From: Prostheceraeus crozeri | Lineage: Eukaryota; Platyhelminthes; Polycladida; Euryleptidae | Direction of reading: 5' to 3' | Assembly (NCBI GenBank): GCA_907163375.1 | Contig: CAJQUW010006842.1 | Location: forward strand, 191,001-255,000 | Length of the DNA stretch: 64,000 nucleotides | Shown here: piece by piece, positions 56,391 through 64,000 of the stretch | Position numbering within the stretch: the first letter of the stretch is position 1 | How the letters are laid out: every line of letters starts with the position of its first letter | Made by a program: the position numbers and the translations under genes | Notes under the pieces: generated by a model | What the model was told of the DNA's origin: nothing | Database searches by the model: none | Seen by the model: only the letters and a program-made list of their open reading frames with translations

Positions 56391-56590
56391 ATTTTAGATG
56401 GCGTAATCCCGCTGTGCTAGCTAGATCTGATATTTTGATTGGAAACAGACCTGTCCTTTTATCATCTGAATGGGCAGACTGTCAAAAAGAATCTTTTCAA
56501 TATATAAGTGATAAACATAATTTTGAAAAGAGCGACTTACTCACCAATTCATTCCACATGAGGAGAGGAGAACCGTTGCTTTTCCTTCTA
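56391..56590 (+). CDS. candidate internal exon, unknown protein
   Basis: Acceptor TTTTTCTCTCACACACTTGG then TAG (ending 56390) and a strong GTAAGT donor (56591) bound 200 bp with one open phase: FRWRNPAVLARSDILIGNRP, then VLLSSEWADCQKESFQYISD and HNFEKSDLLTNSFHMRRGEP. The composition and both splice signals make it the best exon candidate of the window outside the palindrome genes. No family was recognised. It lies inside the 8-kb TIR element, so it is either part of that element's gene or captured host sequence. Confidence 0.45.
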
Positions 56591-56699
56591 GTAAGTATTT
56601 TTAAATTTCTAGACATTTTAGGATATAATGATTTTCTTTTAGCCATGTCATATTTAGCACATAAAAAATTAGCCAGTCGTTAGCTTGTTTTTTTTTAAT

Positions 56700-59600
56700 T
56701 TTGTTGCCTTGACGCACTTTGTTACGTTGAATGTCGTTTTCATTTCTGCAAGCTACAGGGCTGCAGATGTTCCGGTTCGTCTGGACTTATTTTGCTAAGC
56801 AGAGAAGTTGTCCGAAGTTATTGTCTGTCGAACTCACTCATTAAATGCTTTCACGTATTTAATGAGTGAAACACTGCGATCAACCTACAGAAATTGTATA
56901 TTTGAACACTGCAATTTTTTACTTCTTACTTCATAATATTGCTTAGAATTCCAACAATAAAATGCACATTCAATTATTTTCATTAATTATCTTGACCTTT
57001 GTCACAACCTTCTTTATATGTTTCTGCGACTATATGGCTGCTAAATACATGCCTGTACTTCTTAAAGAACTTAAGGATATCGATCTTCCATATCCATTAT
57101 ATGATAACATATAGGTAGCCCAGCCCACTTGGATTTCAGTGCTCTTATCAAAAGCTCTTATCTGAAGCGTTTGTTTCACTCACTCTCTTACATTTTATTT
57201 CCGCTGAACATGAACACATCCGACGGGGTAAAGCGAATGGTCCCTAAATTTAGTGTCTACATGGCTCCTGGTCACTAGCGTGCGGGGGTTGGAAGCGTAT
57301 GAAGCTCTGCTATCTCGTGAGTCTTTTTGCAGCTACATTTTCCAGGGTCTGCTGATCGACATTTATCCTGGATGAATTATTCACTTATAGATCGTTTTCA
57401 TAATTTGCTAAACACAGGTTGGTGTGAAATTAGTGCACACATTGCTTATCGTTGTATGTGAACTTAGATTAATTAAGACATTGAACCACATAGTACTGGG
57501 TTGGTAGATTTTCAATCAGGGTCTACTGCAAGATGTGGATGTCAATATCTCGGCGCAACTTCATGCGAATAGAGGTGATAATTATCACCTCCAAAGATTA
57601 TAAATCTCTCACTCTTTGCCTGTATGAGACCAACAACTCAACTGGCAAGCCTGTTCCCGACACTTGTTTTGTGTTGTATATGAGAGAATTTATGTTCATT
57701 TGAATGTGGATCGGAGCGATATGATCAAACGCTAACAAGTAAACAAAACCCGCCAAAACTTATGTAGCATAAAGTAAAATTAATAATTTAGTGTGCAGTG
57801 TGGCGTATCCTTCATGATAAATTACTGACTTTTTTAAGTCACAGGCATTCCGTCAACGATCTTAAGCTTTCTATACTTATGGGTTACTCTCCTCCCAAAT
57901 TTGTTTTAAGTCCGTAAAAATTAATCGTTGCAAAGCCACAGATGCATGTGGTTGAGGATATATCCTACATTCAAAAAAATTACAGTATACAAATCTGACA
58001 AGCATCATTGAATTGGAGACGATAGCGTGAAGCAGAGCGATATCAGCAGCTTGATTTGACATCCTCTGTTCGACACATTCTAAGCAGATAATACTTGAGG
58101 CAACAAATTGATTTCGTAACAACGCGGGAAGTGATTATGACCAAGTCAGTATTCCTTTGCAATATACTTCAAAAAGTGGGGTGTGGTCAACCCTTGGGTT
58201 ACCTTCTTCGTTGTGACTTTCATGATTTGAAGTTTGGCCCAAAGTCCGTGCTAAAATTTGTAGTTTTTCTTGCAATTATCATAGTAGGCTCCGTTTCCAT
58301 TCCTCAAATTTTTCACAAAAAATCCTCAATTTTTTTCATAGGCTAATCACAGGCCTGTAATTGTCTACAATGGCTCTCAGATATTGGTTGTATCGTGACT
58401 CTGTCGTCTAACATAATTTTGGAGATTTTATTATCCGGCCATTCGACCTTTTGATGTTTAAAAAAAATTTCCGCCAAAACGACTTTCTTCTGTTGGCAGC
58501 TATGCATCTAGTGTCATTGCATTTTTGCTTCCACTCTCTATTTTTGTTACTTTATCAATCGGCCTTATCTTGTTTCGATCATGATTTTCTTGACTATCGC
58601 GACAGCAATTTGTAATGCTTCATAGAAAAAGTGAGTGCAATACTGTGTATCACCAACAGGTTGAATTACGCAGATTCTTTGTCCATTCTCGTTTTGATTC
58701 GATCACAATTTGAATTCTTTTCCACATGTGTATGTTTCCTTGATTTCTTCGTCATGATACCACATCATCAGGAAAGTTGAGACCATCTGTTGCTATGCCT
58801 TGCGATATTTTTTCGATAGCCAGTAAATTTTTGATTGGTTCAAGGCCTAGTTGCGGCATTGATTCCCTTCGAAAATGTTCCATGCATTTCCGACTAAAGT
58901 GACAAGCAGCGTTGCATTGTTGAAGAAAATTGCCATCATACTTAAGAAATTACGCGATGGTCGATGATTCGACTCTGACATGGAAACCGGCCGGGATGTT
59001 GGTGTCGGTCGGGCTCCGCGGCCGGCCTAGATCGAACTTCAGACCGGGATTTATACCGGCTTCAGGTAGATTTTATCCAAGATTCAGCCTATTTTAGCTC
59101 AGTTTCCTGTTCTCAAGGCCTATTTTGGACCGGCTTCGGGCAAGCTGCCTCACGTTGAATGCAATTTATTTGAGAGCAAATTCAGTTCGCCGGCACTGAT
59201 CGAGCCAGACCACAGAGAAATAAACGATATGCTCTTACAATGGTGAAGTTAATAATATTCATCAATTTTTGAATTACTCTTTTAATCGTAGCGCACGTTA
59301 AATATCCAATAAGACTGCTCGAATGATCCGTCAGGATTTCGTCTGGCCAGTAAGTCAATAAATGTTTCCAATATCACCGGAAGGCAGAAACATTTAACTA
59401 CACCTCATTTAATTAGTGACACTGTTTATTACGGTCTCCCAAAAGTAATCGCGTATGAAACTACCCACTAATGTTTTTCCTTTTGGATTGCTTATGAAAA
59501 TGAAAGTGATTTCAGTTTGATTCAAATTTTATTCTTAAATGAACAGAAGCACGTTTTTATGATTCACATTGCAAATGCCTTGAACTTGAGAGATTATTCT

Positions 59601-60610
59601 TGTCACATCAGTCGTATTTTTTCATTCTCTCAAGAGATCAATTGTCCTCGTTGCCACTGCTATCGTCAAAAATCCTTGCCTTAATGACGTCTGCATCTAC
59701 TAGACTCTTGATCCCTTTATTCACTTAGTTTTGTTTAAACATCCACATCAGAGTCTATACGTGTGGGTTTCATGATTTCATTTGTGCAATTCTTCATGAT
59801 TGATGGCATCTACCTTACCAACCACTAATTTCAGGCCTGTTCTTGAGCAAGTCCAAACATTTGCTGCCTCAGAATCTCGTGTTGCTGAAATTCTGAGCAA
59901 ATTGCGCGGCTTGTCTTGAGTGCCATGCCTTACTCGAAAGCCTAGACCATATCGGTATGGACACGACAATGACCCCAAACGACGTTTACTTACGCAGAAA
60001 TTTCAGATAGTATTGTCTGTGTATTTCATTGTCTACGTTTGATGTCCTTTGAGTAAGAGTAAATATATACCCATGCAATACACAGATAATGCTGTCTTGA
60101 ATTCCTACAAAAGAGTATGACGTTAGGGGACCTTATGCCCATGCAGACATGTCTTCGAGTAAGACATGGCACGTAAGACAAGCGGCGTAGCAACTTGTTC
60201 AATGTATGGGCTACATGTGAGACTAAGTTGAAATCGCTTAAATCGTTGCTGCTTCCGAAATATTAGTCCATTATGAATTATAAATAATTCCCTCATTTCA
60301 TTTTTCATCACGCTAGTAATGTGCGTATAAATTTGTGCATTTTCTTGTATGTTTACAGTCAGGTTTGTATCTCGCCAAAATTTTGATAAATATAATACAA
60401 TATAATACAGTGCATTCCATATACATACGATCATAAAATAGCACATATTTTTTCTTTTAGCCGAAACTTTATTTGTCACTGAAATATTATACAGACTGCT
60501 CGAAGTGGTTTCAGCGCTCAGTGCTTTTGTCAATACCTAACCAAAACTATGTTTGCATCTTAATTATATCTTCGTGTTGTGATTCAATTCCCTGCGCTCA
60601 TGATTCAATT
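56700..60610. other. gene-free stretch inside the 8-kb element
   Basis: Only low-quality ORFs (for example a 136-codon frame at 60533-60123 starting at a non-ATG codon). No domain, RNA gene or repeat array was recognised. A short GC-rich stretch (CCGGCC words) lies at 58986-59040. Confidence 0.45.
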
Positions 60611-60622
60611 CTTACTCATCAA

Positions 60623-61193
60623 CATCTTATTTCTTTGTTATTATGTCCTTGTATCTAATGTTTCTAATTAGTTTTCAGTCAATTTTGCCAAAATTCAGAG
60701 CTATAAGTGATTATGGTGAAGTGTTTGCTATATTGCTCATCATTTTCACGAAATATTTGAATTATTTGGCATAGTCATCTGAATTGGCTACAGCATCAGG
60801 AGTTCCAACATATTCCGGTAAGACAAGAATCGGGATTACGAATTGGAGAAATTGAGATATTTTTAAAGTACACATCTATGGGTTTACTTTGTAGATGATG
60901 ATCTTACTCATCATCTTATTTCTTTGTTATTATGTCCTTGTATCTAATGTTTCTAATTAGTTTTCAGTCAATTTTGCCAAAATTCAGAGCTATAAGTGAT
61001 TATGGTGAAGTGTTTGCTATATTGCTCATCATTTTCACGAAATATTTGAATTATTTGGCATAGTCATCTGAATTGGCTACAGCATCAGGAGTTCCAACAT
61101 ATTCCGGTAAGACAAGAATCGGGATTACGAATTGGAGAAATTGAGATATTTTTAAAGTACACATCTATGGGTTTACTTTGTAGATGATGAAGC
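60623..61193 (+). repeat. 289-bp perfect tandem duplication
   Basis: 60623-60911 is repeated directly at 60912-61193 without a visible difference (for example TTATGTCCTTGTATCTAATG at 60640 and 60929). The junction contains CTCATCATC/GATGATG words. A recent duplication or an assembly repeat. Confidence 0.85.
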
Positions 61194-61979
61194 ACTGCGC
61201 TCATGATTCAATTTCACCAACATCCAAATGCTTGCTGCAGAGGACAACTGTTTCTCGTAGAAGATATTATGAGTTCGAAGTAGGCCAGCGGTATGACAAG
61301 GTAAGGAGACACTGAAATTCGAGTGAATTTAAGCCTACTGACACACTCGATATCATTCATCAAGTATGTTCCTGATTTTTCAGTGATAACAGACTCGCTT
61401 TATTCTTGCATTGTTGCTCATCGGTATGTATTCGCACGGTTAATTCAGCTTCTACTTGATAGGGAAAATGCATGAGCAGATTGTTTCCGGAAATGCTGTT
61501 CTTGTCTATTCATGAAGTTTTCGAGCAGCGCGACTTTGACGTATGGACGAAACATCATGTACAATCATATGTTTAAAAAATCTTGGAAATACTTATGAAG
61601 CAATACTACATGAACACTAAATATTACAAATTTTTTGAATTTATTATTGTTGAAACGCTTCGCACATGTGTCAAAGTCGTGCTCATTCTCGATAACTCAA
61701 TTAACAGGTAAAGACAGCATTTTTCATAAATGGAATAACTGTTCATATGTTTTCATACTCATGCAGCAGTTGAATCTAGCCGGACACATCAAAGAGTAAC
61801 AATGTAAGAATAGAACGAGTCAGATATCGCCGCAATATTAGAACTACGCCCTCAATCGAGTTCGAAATTTAATGTAATCACGCTTCTTCGCTCTCGATCA
61901 AGAGCGATGTATTGACAATCACGCTAATTTGTGCTCGATCGAGTGCGAAAAGTGAAAATCGCGTTTGATCGTACATTAA

Positions 61980-62310
61980 GTCGACCAATGTTTGCTAATG
62001 GGAGGCTACGGTGGGATTAGGTTGACCAATATAAGCTATCGGCGTTGGCTACGTTACGGCGAAGGTTACGTTGGCTTAAAGAGGCAATAAAGTGGCATTA
62101 AATTGGCGTTTGTTGGCTTAAGGGTGGCTAGAGCGGCGCTTGGATGGCCATCGCACGAAAATATGTTGGATTACGTTGGTTCAAGACCGGTTCTAGGTTG
62201 GATTGCCTTCATAGAACCAATGTAGGCCCGCTGTATCATTTCCAACTTTTGACCATTGTAAATGGCCAATGAAGGTCCAACGTAGTGCCAACGTATCTGT
62301 GTTACTTGGG
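61980..62310 (+). repeat. right subterminal degenerate repeats of the 8-kb element
   Basis: GTTGGCTACGTTACGGCGAA, GGTTACGTTGGCTTAAAGAG, AATGTAGGCCCGCTG and GGTCCAACGTAGTGCCAACG belong to the same phrase family as the left end, ending at TGTGTTACTTGGG. Confidence 0.6.
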
Positions 62311-62564
62311 TAACCTTTGTCGAATGGCTGAAGTACTCTGACCTGGCGAGAGAAAGCGTCACGTTGAGTATGAAGTCGAATGCCCAACATGAGCAACGGC
62401 TCAGAGGTTTCGGTCTAACAAACGACGAACAACCCGTGCAACACAATCCCTCTACGGCAGTACCCGCCGTCCCGAAGGAACGCTCGAGCAAAGGAGGTAT
62501 TACAGCGATGATGTGCTTTATGAGCAGAAGTGAATCTCTTGATAGTAAGAGACTATTCAACTAG
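62311..62564 (+). pseudogene. gene B exon 2, right arm (3' of insertion)
   Basis: Open from ACC TTT GTC (TFVEWLKYSDLARESVTLS) to TAG at 62562-62564 (SKRLFN). One amino-acid difference from the left arm is visible (SSKGG here, SSKRG there). It is separated from exon 1 and the first bases of its own exon by the 8,055-bp element. Confidence 0.4.
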
Positions 62565-62748
62565 ATAGCAAGTCAAAACAACCTGATAGCAGGACAAATG
62601 TATAGTCAGTAAATGTAAAGGTGTTATAGGATTCGGGTTGAATCCATCTCACACATCTATTTTACTAAGTTTTAATTGTAGACTCTCCCTCTGTGTTCAC
62701 ATCCGAAGATGCTGTCGGGCTTGGGACCGATCTAGCCACATTAAGAGT

Positions 62749-62764
62749 GGCCTTTAAAAAGGCC
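62749..62764 (-). promoter_or_regulatory. histone-type 3' stem-loop after gene A, right arm
   Basis: The same 16-nt hairpin as at 42627-42642 (GGCCTT, loop TTTA, AAGGCC), starting 31 nt after the spliced gene A stop, preceded by ACCAAAC and followed by ACTC. Confidence 0.6.
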
Positions 62765-62795
62765 GTTTGGTGCGTTCACAAGAAATAGCTTTCTT

Positions 62796-63960
62796 TTACT
62801 TCTTTATGGCTCCTGAAATGAAAGAAGTAAGAGTTGGAAAGATGGCATGATGATATATGTCAGTCATTATACTCACGATACTTGTATGGCTTTGAACAAG
62901 CTATGTGGATGTCGTCGGTGTGTTGAATATTTACATGGTAGCAACGGACATCCGCACAGCTGTAGCACTCCTGAGTGTCGTCGTTGCTTATATTTAGATA
63001 TACAATTGGCTTGTCAGGGACGACACCCGCGATGGGGATGTGCATAGTTGTGAGAGATTTCACCTTCTCACACTCCTTCAAACGCGCCAACTCATTCTTC
63101 AACAAACTCACTTCCTCAAGCGCCGCTTCCTTCAGCATGCGCTCCTCACTTCGCTCTCGATCACACTTCTCAAACTTCATCACCGCCTCTTTCTTCAACT
63201 TTCTCTCCTTCACCATACTCTCTTTTGCAGCCGCACACTCCCTTAACTTTTGAGTCACACTCTCAGCATTCAACTTCAAACTATCACGCTCAGCAGTCAC
63301 CTCTTTCAGCGTACTCTTCAGCGATCTCACTCTTCCTTCTAACTTTGTACACTCATGCCTCACATTCGTATAAGCACGCACATCATCCCTCGACAGCACA
63401 ACTTCACACGGAACAGTCGACCTCTCAACTTTCTCAACACACCTCGGTAAAGGTCTAGGCGTTGATTGTGTTAACACCTCGGGTGCTGGCACAATCGCCC
63501 TCACAGCTTTCTCAAGCTCACGCTCAGCAGCAGCAACACTCGAATCAACATTCATACATTCATCATCCGATGAAATCCAACTCACCGACATCACTCTACT
63601 CTTTTTGGAGGTACTCGCATCCAAATCTACATCACTCACAACACGCTTTTCAACATTTACCACCTCTACTGGTGGCAAACGAGCACACATTCCCTCCTCA
63701 TACAGCATTCCCTGCTCACCACACATCATCTTCTTCATCAAAACTTTCGAAATTTTTCTGAATACACACTTCGAGTGCAACTCACTGAACGCATCATTCC
63801 TTTCATCACACCTCACATTACACCACACACAAAACCACACCTTAACCGCAACACTATGCGCAGCATTCTTTTTATGGTGAAGGTGAAAATTCTCACCCCT
63901 AAACACATCCCCATAACTGCATTTAAAAAATTGCAGGCGTTTATTCATGTCTTTGGTCAT
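62796..63960 (-). CDS. gene A, zinc-finger/coiled-coil protein, 366 aa
   Basis: The main exon runs 63960-62877, then a 64-bp intron (GTGAGT donor at 62876, TTTCATTTCAG acceptor to 62813) and a 17-nt last exon (62812-62796) giving RAIKK and stop. The ATG is four codons after an acceptor-like TTTTTCTTTGCAG, so a 5' UTR exon lies beyond the window. The N terminus has a C-x2-C-x14-H-x2-C finger (C44, C47, H62, C65) plus C14 and an H26/H28/H29 cluster. The middle is acidic/Ser-rich (SWISSDDECMNVDSS). About 205-310 is a charged coiled coil (LEGRVRSLKSTLKEVTAERD to ALEEVSLLKNELARLKECEK). A Cys/His-rich tail (CYSCADVRCYH) follows. No family was recognised; nucleic-acid binding and dimerisation are inferred. 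A histone-like stem-loop follows the stop. The 3' third is duplicated at 42244-42595. Confidence 0.65.
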
Positions 63961-64000
63961 TTTTCACTGCAAAGAAAAATGAGAAAGTTTGATATCAAAC

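Larger units (their letters stand above)
54256..62310. mobile_element. 8,055-bp TIR element inserted at TA
   Basis: The left terminus CCCAAGTAGCACA and right terminus TGTGTTACTTGGG are inverse with one mismatch, flanked by TA on both sides (54254-54255 and 62311-62312). The left arm of the giant repeat has the uninterrupted site with a single TA (43079-43080), which proves an insertion. Both subterminal regions are built from degenerate words such as TTGGTCCAACGT, GTTGGCTT and CATTGGTCC. No recognised transposase is seen. Inside are exon-like segments on both strands, a tRNA-like sequence and a 289-bp tandem duplication, so it may be a large non-autonomous or captured-sequence element. Confidence 0.85.
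48942..63147 (-). repeat. right arm of giant inverted repeat (with 8-kb insertion)
   Basis: The reverse complement of the left arm: minisatellite (48953-53040), gene D, gene C, gene B exon 1, then the 8,055-bp TIR element, then gene B exon 2 and gene A. Without the insertion the arm is about 6.15 kb against 6.70 kb on the left. The difference of about 550-580 bp lies in the inner minisatellite. Beyond 63147 gene A continues as single-copy sequence. Confidence 0.92.

Noticed and set aside
42244..63147. Whole palindrome as a library or sequencing foldback artefact.
   Set aside because: The arms differ by substitutions, a GA indel that alters frames, about 550-580 bp of array length, an 8-kb insertion with proper TA duplication in only one arm, and a truncation of the other. 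A re-read single molecule would not show this. Spanning reads should still confirm it.
63040..63880. Plus-strand ORFs of 68-99 codons opposite gene A.
   Set aside because: Shadows of the gene A reading frame: Ser/His/Gln/Leu-rich translations without Met context or homology.

Overview
The window reads as nuclear DNA of an animal, most likely an invertebrate. It is AT-rich, gene-poor and packed with transposons, with GT-AG introns and no prokaryotic-style operons. It carries a Penelope-like retroelement with an N-terminal endonuclease (Naiad type, described mainly from invertebrates), Tc1, pogo and piggyBac relatives, and many foldback repeats. The word TAGGCCTA recurs in the left part. No host gene is complete here; a few isolated exon-like stretches are listed with low confidence.

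Layout. 1-6.3 kb: mostly noncoding, with tRNA-like fragments, a foldback element and one exon-like ORF. 6.35-11.34 kb: a possible TIR-bounded segment enclosing the Naiad retroelement (7.07-9.89 kb; GIY-YIG endonuclease, CxC linker, YVDD reverse transcriptase; one frameshift). 11.95-14.20 kb: a second inverted-repeat element. 14.52 kb: a small gene for a secreted Ser-rich peptide. 16.57-17.88 kb: a decayed piggyBac transposase. 20.80-27.36 kb: a 6.6-kb TIR element with internal foldback MITEs. 29.64-31.34 kb: a decayed Tc1 element with IR/DR ends. 32.48-37.76 kb: two opposed Tc1 (DD34E) copies, one split by an apparently intact pogo-like transposon at a TA. 40.39-42.24 kb: a 489-bp tandem repeat.

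The most unusual region is 42,244-63,147: a giant inverted repeat centred between 48,941 and 48,942. Each arm has the same cluster of small unrecognised genes (called A-D here), then a 4-5 kb minisatellite in which nearly every unit contains AATAAA, mirrored across the centre. Genes A and C each end, about 30 nt after the stop codon, in a 16-nt hairpin resembling the replication-dependent histone mRNA 3' stem-loop. Gene C also has a TATA box and a very short leader, a histone-gene-like layout in genes that do not encode histones. The right arm is interrupted by an 8,055-bp TIR element (54,256-62,310) inserted at a TA; the left arm keeps the empty site. The left arm is cut off inside gene A, where it meets the 489-bp satellite. 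The right arm continues past the window edge.

All of this is read by eye. Frames, splice sites, repeat ends and arm alignments were checked base by base at the junctions quoted, but no homology search or alignment program was run.
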